A stretch of 19,994 nucleotides of DNA from an uncultured bacterium (GTDB lineage Bacteria > Bacillota > Clostridia > Peptostreptococcales > Anaerovoracaceae). The stretch covers positions 1 through 19,994 of the forward strand of contig CAJMLH010000040.1 of NCBI GenBank assembly GCA_905214195.1, written 5' to 3'. Shown here one piece after another: positions 6,725 through 15,700 of the stretch (the stretch's first letter is position 1; every line of letters begins with the position of its first letter). The position numbers were made by a program, and so were the translations under genes. A model generated the notes under the pieces. The model ran no database searches. It saw nothing but the letters and a program-made list of their open reading frames with translations, and had not been told where the DNA came from.

Positions 6725-7459
6725 CTATTCTATGAATCCACCTGATGTGATAACGACTACACCAATGAGTATGCCAAGCAGTGAGAGTTTTTTATTTTTT
6801 GAATGCATTATGTGAGGCAGGAGTTCAAATATAATTAAGTATATTATCATTCCCAAGGTCAGGCTGATTAGTATACCGATTATAAAATCATTTATCATGG
6901 ACCACATAAAACTCATTATTATACCGCCGGCCATAGTTGAAAGAGATACTGCTGCAAGCAAAAGAAACTTTATGTTCTTTTTCTCGTTTTTTAAAGTCGA
7001 ATATATTACCATACCCATTGGAATATTATGAAGACCTACGCCTACTGACAAAAGGAAAGCTGTAGTAAGTGATGTGGATGTCATGCTGTATACTGCCATA
7101 CCCTCTATAATATTATGGAGGATAACGGCAATTGATGAAATTATGCCTATGTGTATTACATTTTCAGGTGTGCAGTCATGGTCAAAACCATGGGCATTGT
7201 CATGATCCGGAATGAATCTGTCCAATATTTTCAGAATCAATATGCCTGCAAAAATCAATAATAGTGTGAGTGAAATCTTGTTTTCCCCTATACCCTCGAC
7301 AGCTTCCGGTATAAGCTCGGTCAATGTCAATGCGGACATAGTACCAAAAGCAATGGATATGGAAAGCTGTTCGATTAGTTTTTCGTTTTTAGCCGATTTG
7401 GCTATAGCGGCTCCGAGCAATATGAAGACGCCTAAAAAGAATGTTATTAAAATACCCAT
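6725..7459 (-). CDS. ZIP-family divalent metal transporter
   Basis: This 244-residue integral membrane protein matches the ZIP family, which moves Zn2+, Fe2+ or Mn2+ into the cytoplasm. About eight hydrophobic segments are visible. A His/Asp-rich loop lies between the third and fourth (HDNAHGFDHD, 86-95). The helix-4 metal motif HNIIEG is intact (H115, N116, E119). Helix 5 reads GLHNIPMGM (142-150), with methionine at 148 where the usual motif HNxPEG has a glutamate metal ligand. E48 in TLTELIPEA is also typical. AGGAG lies about 12 nt before the ATG, a rather long spacing. The gene is alone between terminators and has its own probable promoter. The metal cannot be named from sequence. Confidence 0.9.
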   Translation of the reverse strand: MGILITFFLGVFILLGAAIAKSAKNEKLIEQLSISIAFGTMSALTLTELIPEAVEGIGENKISLTLLLIFAGILILKILDRFIPDHDNAHGFDHDCTPENVIHIGIISSIAVILHNIIEGMAVYSMTSTSLTTAFLLSVGVGLHNIPMGMVIYSTLKNEKKNIKFLLLAAVSLSTMAGGIIMSFMWSMINDFIIGILISLTLGMIIYLIIFELLPHIMHSKNKKLSLLGILIGVVVITSGGFIE

Positions 7460-7484
7460 CTATATTATAATCTCCTCTAATCAA

Positions 7485-7500
7485 TGGGATAATTGTACCA
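7485..7500 (-). promoter_or_regulatory. Probable promoter -10 and overlapping dyad of the ZIP gene
   Basis: The minus strand has an extended -10, TGGTACAAT (7500-7492), about 25-30 nt before the ribosome binding region. No good -35 stands 17 bp upstream; TTGATG occurs at a 20-bp spacing (7523-7518). An imperfect 16-bp palindrome, TGGGATAATTGTACCA on the plus strand, matches its own reverse complement at 12 of 16 positions and covers the -10. It could be a repressor operator, for example for a metal-responsive regulator. Confidence 0.4.
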
Positions 7501-7553
7501 TAATAGGGTGGATTTTGCATCAATAAAATATGTATGTATTAAGCGACAAAGAA

Positions 7554-7592
7554 AAAGAAAGTGCCTCATGAACTGTATAAAGCACTTTCTTT
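7554..7592 (-). terminator. Intrinsic terminator of the merR-ybjQ operon
   Basis: An 11-bp perfect stem (7554-7564 with 7582-7592) starts 3 nt after the ybjQ stop codon. In the minus-strand transcript it runs into CTTTCTTTTTCTTTG. Confidence 0.85.
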
Positions 7593-7595
7593 ATG

Positions 7596-7907
7596 TTATT
7601 TGAATTTGACAGCGGTTCCGTAAACTATAACTTCTGAGGCGCTTTGCATCAGAGATGAAGAACCGTATCGAACATTTATTACAGCGTCTGCACCTAATGC
7701 TTCAGCCTCATCTACCATTCTCTTTGTTGCAATCTGGCGGGATTCGTTAAGAAGTTCTGTATAAGCTACTATTTCACCACCGACGAGAGTTTTCATCCCT
7801 GCCATAAAGTCCTTGCCGAAGTTTTTAGATTGTACGATTGTGCCTTTTACTAAAGAAATAGCCTCGATTTCTTTCCCCGGTACATAGTTTAAAGTAAGTA
7901 ATAACAT
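7596..7907 (-). CDS. YbjQ/UPF0145 (DUF74) family protein
   Basis: This 103-residue cytoplasmic protein belongs to the YbjQ family, sometimes described as a heavy-metal-binding or pentamer-forming domain. Its biochemical role is not established. Family marks visible are GKEIEAISLVKGTIV (11-25), VGGEIVAYTELL (42-53), the helix ESRQIATKRMVDEAEALGADAVINV (55-79, conserved as ALGADAVI) and the end YGTAVKF. Length is full for the family. AAGGAGG about 7 nt before the ATG overlaps the stop codon of the broken small gene upstream (TTAAGGAGG), so the two are probably co-transcribed and translationally linked. A terminator follows at once. It is the last gene of the merR operon. Confidence 0.9.
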   Translation of the reverse strand: MLLLTLNYVPGKEIEAISLVKGTIVQSKNFGKDFMAGMKTLVGGEIVAYTELLNESRQIATKRMVDEAEALGADAVINVRYGSSSLMQSASEVIVYGTAVKFK

Positions 7908-7918
7908 GATTTTCCTCC

Positions 7919-8166
7919 TTAATATTTTTGTGATTCTTTTTCTTCTCCCCTATTTATTTCTTTAAGTCTTTGACGAAGTGAAAACAATACGCCTGCAATT
8001 ACAGCTATTCCTACTATAATATACATAGACAGCAGAAAGGTGACTATTTTGTATCTGCAATTGATTAAGATAAAGGCAAAAACCCTATAAGGACTGATGC
8101 AAAGGTAATTATCAGAGCAGCGGAGATTACAGAACCCATTTTAGTCTTAGAATCTTTTTGCGTCAT
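7919..8166 (-). pseudogene. Small two-helix membrane protein gene with a one-base frameshift
   Basis: From ATG 8166, with AAAGGAG 6-7 nt upstream, the frame reads MTQKDSKTKMGSVISAALII and stops at 8065 after 33 residues. Adding one T to the five-base T run (minus strand, 8082-8078) restores an 82-residue frame that ends at 7919, directly against the ybjQ ribosome binding site. The restored protein has two hydrophobic helices and closely resembles the tail of the MerR protein upstream: GSVIxxxxxI near the start and FSLRQRLKEINRGE near the end, against FSLIQRILEIGKGE. It overlaps the merR 3' end by 20 nt. It may be a recent pseudogene, a homopolymer sequencing error, or a slippage site. Confidence 0.75.
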
Positions 8167-8797
8167 CAGCTTCTCCTTTCCCTATTTCCAGTATTCTCTG
8201 TATGAGTGAAAAAATTATACCGATAATGATTGCAATGGGAGCGGCAAGAATTATAATTCTCAGGATAAGCGGCGGTGCAGGTGTTTCATATTTAAATGCG
8301 ACTATAAATATGAAGTCAAGAGCAATCATCAAAGAAATCATAACTACAGAGGCGATTACAGAACCGATGTATCTTCCCGGTTTGACATCCCGTGAATGAA
8401 TGTTGTTAAATGAAGCACCTGTGCTTTCCATGCTTTCCATATGTGAGAGCAGCTCATGTACATCAAGATCCGATAACATTTTATCTTCTGATTTAAGGGA
8501 ATTACAGAAATTTATAGAGTGGTCTATATTCTGCTTAGCTCTTTCCAATGTTATAAGGTGGCGGCGCATTGCGTCGGAAACTGTACAGCGGCCGTTTTGG
8601 AGAGAGCGAATGTCTTCGATGGGGACGCCTAATTTTCGCAGGAGTTTGATTTCCTCAAGTTTTTTAATATCGTCCTCGTTGTATTCTCTGTAACCGTTTT
8701 CCTTGTTACGGCATGGAGACAGCAAACCTTCTTTTTCGTAAAACCGTATATTTTTCTTTGTTATACCTATTATTTTTTCAACCTCGTTTATTTTCAT
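8147..8797 (-). CDS. MerR-family regulator with a two-helix membrane tail
   Basis: This 216-residue protein has an N-terminal MerR winged helix-turn-helix (1-70: MKINEVEKIIGITKKNIRFY, then EKEGLLSP and NGYREYNEDDIKKLEEIKLLR). A dimerisation helix follows at about 75-125. Instead of a soluble effector domain the C-terminus has two strongly hydrophobic segments (about 143-168 and 177-200) and a charged end, so it should be anchored in the membrane. The CueR-type C-x7-C metal loop is absent; cysteines are C29, C71 and C98. ATG 8797 has GGAGG 8 nt upstream. The gene leads an operon with the broken small membrane protein and YbjQ, divergent from rpoB. Its own promoter has MerR geometry, so autoregulation is likely. 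The inducing signal is unknown. Confidence 0.9.
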   Translation of the reverse strand: MKINEVEKIIGITKKNIRFYEKEGLLSPCRNKENGYREYNEDDIKKLEEIKLLRKLGVPIEDIRSLQNGRCTVSDAMRRHLITLERAKQNIDHSINFCNSLKSEDKMLSDLDVHELLSHMESMESTGASFNNIHSRDVKPGRYIGSVIASVVMISLMIALDFIFIVAFKYETPAPPLILRIIILAAPIAIIIGIIFSLIQRILEIGKGEADDAKRF

Positions 8798-8823
8798 GTA
8801 TAAGACCTCCGAAAGTTATTTTG

Positions 8824-8854
8824 ATTTTACACCTTCCACCTTGTAGAAGGTCAA
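8824..8854 (-). promoter_or_regulatory. MerR-type promoter with 19-bp spacer and operator dyad
   Basis: On the minus strand -35 TTGACC (8854-8849) and -10 TAAAAT (8829-8824) are separated by 19 bp, the overlong spacer that MerR regulators correct by bending DNA. A dyad, ACCTTC at 8831-8836 and GAAGGT at 8846-8851 with 9 bp between, is centred in the spacer. The half-sites resemble those known for CueR. Predicted start near 8817 leaves a leader of about 20 nt. Confidence 0.85.
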
Positions 8855-8892
8855 TAGATTTTTGAAAAAAGTTTTGATAACAGGATAAAAAA

Positions 8893-8945
8893 CATATTTC
8901 CACCGAAAAATCATGTAAAAGTACGGTGAAATATTGAATTTTACA
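8893..8945. repeat. Imperfect and overlapping inverted repeats in the merR-rpoB gap
   Basis: ATATTT(C)CACCG at 8894-8905 pairs with CGGTGAAATAT at 8924-8934, an 11-bp stem with one bulged base. A second pairing, TGTAAAA (8914-8920) with TTTTACA (8939-8945), would exclude the first. Both lie upstream of the best rpoB promoter and of the merR -35. They could be a protein-binding dyad, or a leader structure if an upstream rpoB promoter exists (weak candidate TTGAAA at 8862-8867). Confidence 0.4.
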
Positions 8946-8975
8946 AAAAACTTTCCGTTTATATCCAAATTGCTA

Positions 8976-9004
8976 TTGATTATTTGACAACCTTATTATA
9001 TAAT
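8976..9004 (+). promoter_or_regulatory. rpoB promoter
   Basis: TTGATT (8976-8981), a 17-bp spacer and a perfect TATAAT (8999-9004) give a good vegetative promoter. The start would be near 9011, with a leader of about 44 nt to the rpoB ATG. A consensus TTGACA also occurs at 8984-8989, paired at 17 bp with the poorer TAGACT. Confidence 0.75.
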
Positions 9005-9054
9005 ATTAGACTGCCACACAAAGTAATTTGTTAAGAATATAAGGAGTGATAAAG

Positions 9055-12000
9055 ATGCCAAGACCTATAAAAGTAGGTAAAAAAGAACGTATGACCTTCG
9101 CTAAAATCAACGAAGTCTGCGAAATGCCGAACCTTATACAGATTCAGACCGATTCTTATAAATGGTTCATCGAAGAAGGCCTTAGAGAAGTATTTGAAGA
9201 CATTTCTCCGATAAAGGACTATGCAGATAATCTGGTTTTAGAATTTATCGATTATTCCCTTACAGATGCTCCGAAGTATGAGCAAGAGGAGTGTAAGGAA
9301 AGAGATGTGACATACGCTGCTCCGCTTAAAGTAAAAGTCAGACTTATTAACAAAGAAACCGGAGAAGTCAAGGAACAGGAAGTATTTATGGGAGATTTCC
9401 CTCTTATGACCGAGAAGGGAACTTTCATATATAATGGCGCAGAAAGAGTTGTTGTAACACAGCTTGTTCGTTCGCCGGGACCTTATTATGATGTTACTTT
9501 TGACAAATCCAACAATAAGCTGTTTTCAACCACTATCATACCTAACAGGGGAGCGTGGCTTGAATATGAGACTGATTCCAACGAAATAATTTCCGTAAGA
9601 GTCGATCGTACAAGAAAACAGCCTGTAACTACTTTGTTGAGAGCCTTGGGCTTTGGAAGCGATCAGGAGATATTGGAAATCTTCGGAGAAGATGCAAGAC
9701 TCAAGAAGACTCTCGAAAAGGATACCGCAGCCAACTACGAAGAGGGATTAAAAGAAATTTATAAGAAACTCAGACCGACAGAACCGCCTACAGTGGAAAG
9801 TGCTCGTGCTCTGCTCAATTCTCTGTTCTTTGATCCTAAGCGTTATGATTTGGCAAAGGTGGGAAGATACAAGTACAATAAAAAACTGGGTCTTTCCAAC
9901 AGAATAAACGGCGTAATAGCTGCCGAGGATGTTATCAATCCGGAAACCGGTGAAATCATGGCCGAAAAAGGTCAGAAAATCAACAGGGATATGGCTGTTG
10001 ATATTGAAAATGCCGGAGTTCAGTATGTATATGCTTACGGATTGGATAAAGATAAAGAAGACAGTGTGACAAAAGTTATAGGGAACAGCTTTGTTGACCT
10101 TGCAGCATATGTGGATTTCGACCTTGAAGAGTTGAAATTAGCTGATAAAGCTTTTTATCCTGTATTGAGAGAAATCCTTGATACGGCAGACAGTGAAGAT
10201 GAGCTGAAAGAAATGTTAGTTGACAGAAAGAATGAACTTTCTCCAAAGCATATAATAATAGAAGATATTATTGCTTCAATCAGCTATATACTGAACCTCA
10301 ACTATGGCATCGGCTCCATTGATGATATTGACCATTTGGGCAACAGAAGACTTAGAACTGTTGGAGAATTGCTTCAGAATCAGTTCAGAATAGGTCTTGC
10401 AAGAATGGAAAGAGTAGTCAAAGAAAGAATGACTATTCAGGATATAGATGTTACAACGCCGCAGGCGCTGATGAACATTAGACCTGTAACAGCTGCAATT
10501 AAAGAGTTCTTCGGAAGCTCACAGCTTTCACAGTTCATGGACCAGAACAACCCGCTGGCGGAACTTACTCACAAGAGAAGACTTTCGGCCCTTGGACCGG
10601 GAGGTCTTTCCAGAGAGAGAGCAGGCTTTGAGGTTAGAGATGTACACCATTCCCATTACGGAAGAATGTGTCCTATAGAAACACCGGAAGGTCCTAACAT
10701 CGGACTTATCGGTTCCCTTACAACTTACGGAATTATAAATCAGTATGGATTTATAGAAACTCCGTACAGACTTGTAGACAAGGAGAAAGGTATAGTAACC
10801 GATGAGATTCATTATCTGACTGCTGACGAAGAAGAAATGATGATAATCGCTCAGGCTAACGAACCTTTAGACAGCGAGGGCAGATTCGTCAATGCCAAGG
10901 TGGCTTCAAGAGGCGAACACGGTGAAATTGCACTTATGCCGAGAGAGCAGATAGACTACATGGATGTATCGCCGAAACAGGTAGTATCAGTAGCAACAGC
11001 AATGATACCGTTCCTTGAAAACGACGACGCAAACCGTGCTCTGATGGGTTCCAACATGCAGAGACAGGCAGTTCCTCTACTTGTAACCGAGGCACCTATG
11101 GTAGGAACCGGTATGGAGTACAAGGCTGCCAGAGATTCAGGAGTAGTTATACTGGCAAAGAGCAGCGGTACAGTTGAATTTGTAGACGCAGAAAATATAA
11201 AGATAAGACGAGATGATGACAATGGTCTTGACACTTACAAGCTGCTCAAGTTTAAGAGATCAAACCAGGGAACTTGTATAAACCAAAGACCTATAGTCGC
11301 TCACGGAGAGCACATAGAGGCAGGCGAAGTCGTTGCTGACGGACCGTCAACCGACTTAGGAGAAATTGCTCTCGGAAAGAACCTGCTGATAGGATTTATG
11401 ACATGGGAGGGATACAACTACGAGGACGCTATAATCCTCAACGAAAGACTTCTCATGGATGATGTTTTGACTTCCCTTCATATAGAAGAATATGAAGCAG
11501 AAGCCAGAGATACAAAATTAGGACCGGAAGAAATAACAAGAGATATTCCGAATGTGGGAGAAGACGCACTTAGGGATCTTGATGAAGAAGGAATTATCAG
11601 AGTAGGTGCTGAAGTAAATTCTTCCGATATACTGGTAGGTAAAGTTACTCCTAAGGGAGAAACAGAGCTGACTGCCGAAGAAAGACTTTTAAGAGCAATC
11701 TTCGGAGAAAAGGCAAGAGAAGTAAGAGACACTTCCCTCAGAGTTCCTCACGGAGAGACAGGTATTGTAGTAGATGTTAAAATTTTCTGCCGTGAAAACG
11801 GGGATGAACTTCCGCCGGGAGTAAATAAACTGGTCAGATGTTATATAGCCACAAAGAGAAAAATCAATGTGGGTGACAAGATGGCCGGAAGACACGGTAA
11901 TAAAGGTGTAATATCAAGAATTTTGCCTGAAGAGGATATGCCTTTCCTTGAGAACGGGCAGCCGCTGCAAGTAATGCTTAACCCTCTGGGCGTACCTTCC

Positions 12001-12756
12001 CGAATGAATGTCGGACAGGTACTTGAGGTTCACCTTGGTCTTGCTGCAAAGAAGAAAGGATGGTATATTTCCACCCCTGTATTCGATGGAGCAAATGAAA
12101 AAGATATAATAAATCTTCTTGATGAGTGCGGATATCCTAAGACCGGAAAACTCCAGCTCAGAGACGGAAGAACCGGTGAGAACTTTGATAACCCTGTAAC
12201 GGTAGGATACATGTATATGTTGAAGCTCCACCATTTGGTAGATGATAAGATTCATGCAAGAAGTACCGGACCGTACTCTCTGGTAACACAGCAGCCTCTG
12301 GGCGGTAAAGCTCAGTTCGGCGGACAGCGTTTCGGAGAGATGGAAGTTTGGGCGCTCGAAGCTTACGGAGCCGCATATACACTTCAGGAAATCCTTACTG
12401 TTAAATCAGACGATATCGTAGGAAGAGTAAAAACCTATGAGGCGATAGTCAAGGGTGAGAACATTCCTACTCCGGGAATACCGGAATCTTTCAAGGTATT
12501 GATTAAAGAAATGCAAGCTCTTGGCCTTGATGTTAAGGTGCTGTCAGAGAACGATGAGGAAATTCAGATAAAAGAAGCTTCCGAATATGACGATGATGTT
12601 CCTGCAATAGAGGGAATCATGGACATAGAAGCCGAGCTTGAGCAAGATGAGAACATTTTGGACTCAGGCTTTACAGAAGAAGGCGATGAAGAATTGGATG
12701 ATTTTGATGAAGAACCATCGGACTTTGATTTTGAGGATGATTTCAAAAGTGAGTAA
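9055..12756 (+). CDS. rpoB: RNA polymerase beta subunit
   Basis: This 1233-residue beta subunit of the core RNA polymerase forms half of the active-site cleft with beta-prime. The rifampicin-binding cluster is wild type in form: Q493, D496, H506 and S511 match E. coli Q513, D516, H526 and S531. The substrate-contacting lysines K942 and K950 lie in KINVGDKMAGRHGNKG. The C-terminal 60 or so residues are very acidic, ending DFEDDFKSE. The frame opens at a GTG at 9046, but that codon is part of AAGGAG (9041-9046). The ATG at 9055 is 8 nt after that site and gives the expected MPRPIKVGKKERM start. No rplL precedes it; the gene has its own promoter. rpoC follows after 22 nt. Confidence 0.99.
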   Translation: MPRPIKVGKKERMTFAKINEVCEMPNLIQIQTDSYKWFIEEGLREVFEDISPIKDYADNLVLEFIDYSLTDAPKYEQEECKERDVTYAAPLKVKVRLINKETGEVKEQEVFMGDFPLMTEKGTFIYNGAERVVVTQLVRSPGPYYDVTFDKSNNKLFSTTIIPNRGAWLEYETDSNEIISVRVDRTRKQPVTTLLRALGFGSDQEILEIFGEDARLKKTLEKDTAANYEEGLKEIYKKLRPTEPPTVESARALLNSLFFDPKRYDLAKVGRYKYNKKLGLSNRINGVIAAEDVINPETGEIMAEKGQKINRDMAVDIENAGVQYVYAYGLDKDKEDSVTKVIGNSFVDLAAYVDFDLEELKLADKAFYPVLREILDTADSEDELKEMLVDRKNELSPKHIIIEDIIASISYILNLNYGIGSIDDIDHLGNRRLRTVGELLQNQFRIGLARMERVVKERMTIQDIDVTTPQALMNIRPVTAAIKEFFGSSQLSQFMDQNNPLAELTHKRRLSALGPGGLSRERAGFEVRDVHHSHYGRMCPIETPEGPNIGLIGSLTTYGIINQYGFIETPYRLVDKEKGIVTDEIHYLTADEEEMMIIAQANEPLDSEGRFVNAKVASRGEHGEIALMPREQIDYMDVSPKQVVSVATAMIPFLENDDANRALMGSNMQRQAVPLLVTEAPMVGTGMEYKAARDSGVVILAKSSGTVEFVDAENIKIRRDDDNGLDTYKLLKFKRSNQGTCINQRPIVAHGEHIEAGEVVADGPSTDLGEIALGKNLLIGFMTWEGYNYEDAIILNERLLMDDVLTSLHIEEYEAEARDTKLGPEEITRDIPNVGEDALRDLDEEGIIRVGAEVNSSDILVGKVTPKGETELTAEERLLRAIFGEKAREVRDTSLRVPHGETGIVVDVKIFCRENGDELPPGVNKLVRCYIATKRKINVGDKMAGRHGNKGVISRILPEEDMPFLENGQPLQVMLNPLGVPSRMNVGQVLEVHLGLAAKKKGWYISTPVFDGANEKDIINLLDECGYPKTGKLQLRDGRTGENFDNPVTVGYMYMLKLHHLVDDKIHARSTGPYSLVTQQPLGGKAQFGGQRFGEMEVWALEAYGAAYTLQEILTVKSDDIVGRVKTYEAIVKGENIPTPGIPESFKVLIKEMQALGLDVKVLSENDEEIQIKEASEYDDDVPAIEGIMDIEAELEQDENILDSGFTEEGDEELDDFDEEPSDFDFEDDFKSE

Positions 12757-12778
12757 TTGAAGAAAGGGGAGGGACTCC

Positions 12779-15700
12779 TTGAATAACAACAATAACGATT
12801 ATGAATTAAACAATTTTGAATCTATACAGATAAGCCTTGCGTCACCGGAAAAGATTCTTGAATGGTCACACGGCGAAGTAACAAAGCCGGAAACTATAAA
12901 CTACAGAACTCTTAAGCCAGAAAGAGACGGACTTTTCTGCGAAAGAATTTTCGGACCAATGAAGGACTGGGAGTGCCACTGCGGAAAGTACAAGAGAATC
13001 AGATACAAGGGAATTGTATGCGACCGCTGCGGAGTTGAAGTTACCAAGGCAAAGGTGAGAAGAGAGAGAATGGGTCATATCAAATTGGCTGCTCCGGTAT
13101 CTCACATCTGGTATTTCAAGGGAATTCCGTCAAGAATGGGATTGTGTCTTGATATAACTCCGAGAAATCTGGAAAAAGTTCTTTATTTTGCTGCATATAT
13201 AGTTACAGATCCGGGAGATACGGACTTGACATATAAGGAAATTCTCACTGAGCAGCAATATAGAGAAAAGAAAGATGAATATGGCGATAGATTTAAGGCT
13301 GCAATGGGAGCGGAAGCTATTAAGACTCTGCTTTCAGAGATAGATTTGGCTGCTCTCTCAGAAGAATTGAGAGTAAAACTTAAAGGTGCCAGCGGACAGA
13401 AGAAAATAAGAATCGTAAGACGCCTTGAAGTCATTGAGGCATTAAGACTTTCAGGAAACAGACCTGAATGGATGATTCTTGATGTTATTCCTGTTATACC
13501 GCCTGACATCAGACCAATGGTACAGTTAGACGGAGGCAGATTTGCAACTTCCGACCTCAACGACTTGTACAGAAGAGTAATAAACAGGAACAACAGGCTC
13601 AACAGATTGCTTGAGCTTGGAGCGCCTGATATTATCGTAAGAAACGAAAAACGAATGCTTCAGGAAGCAGTAGACTCCCTGATAGATAACGGCAGAAGAG
13701 GCAGAGCAGTTACAGGCCCGGGCTCAAGACCTCTTAAGTCCCTGTCGGATATGCTTAAAGGTAAACAGGGAAGATTCAGACAGAATCTTTTGGGTAAGCG
13801 TGTCGACTATTCGGGAAGATCTGTAATCGTAGTAGGACCTGAACTGAAATTCTATCAGTGCGGACTTCCTAAGAAAATGGCCTTGGAATTGTTCAAGCCT
13901 TTCATAATGAAAGAACTGGTTGAACAGGGCTATGCTCATAATATAAAGAGTGCCAAGAGAATGGTTGAAAAGGTAAGACCGGAAGTATGGGATGTACTTG
14001 AGGGTGTAATCAAGGAACATCCTGTAATGCTTAACCGTGCGCCGACACTTCACAGACTTGGTATTCAGGCATTTGAGCCTGTTCTTGTAGAAGGTAAGGC
14101 AATCAAGCTTCATCCTCTGGTATGTACAGCATTCAATGCTGACTTCGACGGAGACCAGATGGCGGTTCATGTACCGCTTTCAGTTGAAGCTCAGGCGGAA
14201 GCAAGATTCTTGATGCTTTCCATCAACAATATTCTTGCGCCTAAGGACGGTTCGCCTATCACAACTCCTACTCAGGACATGATACTGGGAAGTTACTATT
14301 TAACTCATCCGGGAGTTGATGACAGAAGCACATATGCCGAAAAAGGCGATGGCAAAGTATTTACCAATCTTGATGAAATGCTTATGGCATACCAGACCGG
14401 TGTTGTCGGAATTCATGCAAAAGTCAAGGTTAGAATGTATAAAGACAAAGATGATGCGGGCAAGTTGGTAGAATCAACAGTAGGACGCTTCATCTTCAAC
14501 CAGGGTATTCCGCAGGATCTTGGATTCGTAGATAGAGAACAGGATCCTTACAGCCTTGAAGTTGACTTCCTGTGCGACAAGAAGAAGCTGGGAGCTATTA
14601 TCGATAAGTGTTACCGCAGACACGGAAACACAGGTACCGTTATTATGCTGGACTATATTAAGTCCATGGGATATAAATATTCCACAAAGGCAGCGGTTAC
14701 AATAAGTATAAGTGATATGGAAATCCCGGAAGAAAAAGCAACCATAATTGCCGAAGCAGAAGCAATGGTAGATAAGTATGAAAAAGCTTATCGTATGGGA
14801 TTCATGTCTAAGCAGGAAAGATATGAAAAAATCATCGAAATTTGGAATAAAGCTACTGATGATGTTGCAGATGTCCTTATGGAATCTCTTGGAACATTGA
14901 ACAACCTGTATATCATGGCTAACTCAGGAGCCAGAGGTAGTAAGAACCAGATAAGACAGGTAAGCGGTATGCGTGGTCTGATGGCCAACGCTACAGGTAA
15001 GACTGTGGAAATTCCTATTAAGGCAAACTTCCGTGAGGGACTGTCCATATTGGAATACTTTATTTCTTCCAACGGAGCAAGAAAAGGTCTTGCCGATACT
15101 GCGCTTCGTACTGCTGACTCAGGTTACCTTACAAGAAGACTGGTAGATGTTTCCCACAGCGTAATCGTAAGAGAGTATGACTGCGGAACTGACGAGGGTG
15201 TTGAAGTAAGAGCATTTACCGATGGTAAAGAAGTAATTGAACCGCTTAAGCAGAGAATCGTGGGAAGAACTGCACTGGTTGACATTAAAGACCCTGCTAC
15301 AGGGGAAGTAATCGTAGAGCAGAATGAAGAAATTCTTGAAGCTGCTGCTGAAAGAATAGAAAACAGCGGAATAGAAAGCGTTGCTATCCGTTCCGTAATG
15401 ACTTGTCACTCAAGAACAGGTATCTGTGCTAAATGTTACGGCAGAAACCTGGCTACAGGTGAAGAAGTAAATATAGGAGAGGCTGTAGGTATTACAGCAG
15501 CTCAGTCCATCGGAGAACCGGGTACTCAGCTTACAATGAGAACATTCCATACAGGAGGAGTTGCCGGAGGAGATATCACTCAGGGTCTTCCAAGAGTAGA
15601 AGAATTGTTTGAAGCAAGAAAACCTAAGGGTATTGCTGAAATTTGCGAGGCAGACGGAGAGGTAATTTCCATCGAAGGCAGAAAGGACAATAAGACAGAA

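Noticed and set aside
8202..8693. Plus-strand open frames opposite the MerR gene
   Set aside because: They mirror the merR coding frame and lack start signals; the merR protein has clear family motifs on the minus strand.
9046..9054. GTG start for RpoB adding three residues
   Set aside because: The GTG overlaps the ribosome binding site itself; ATG 9055 is correctly spaced.
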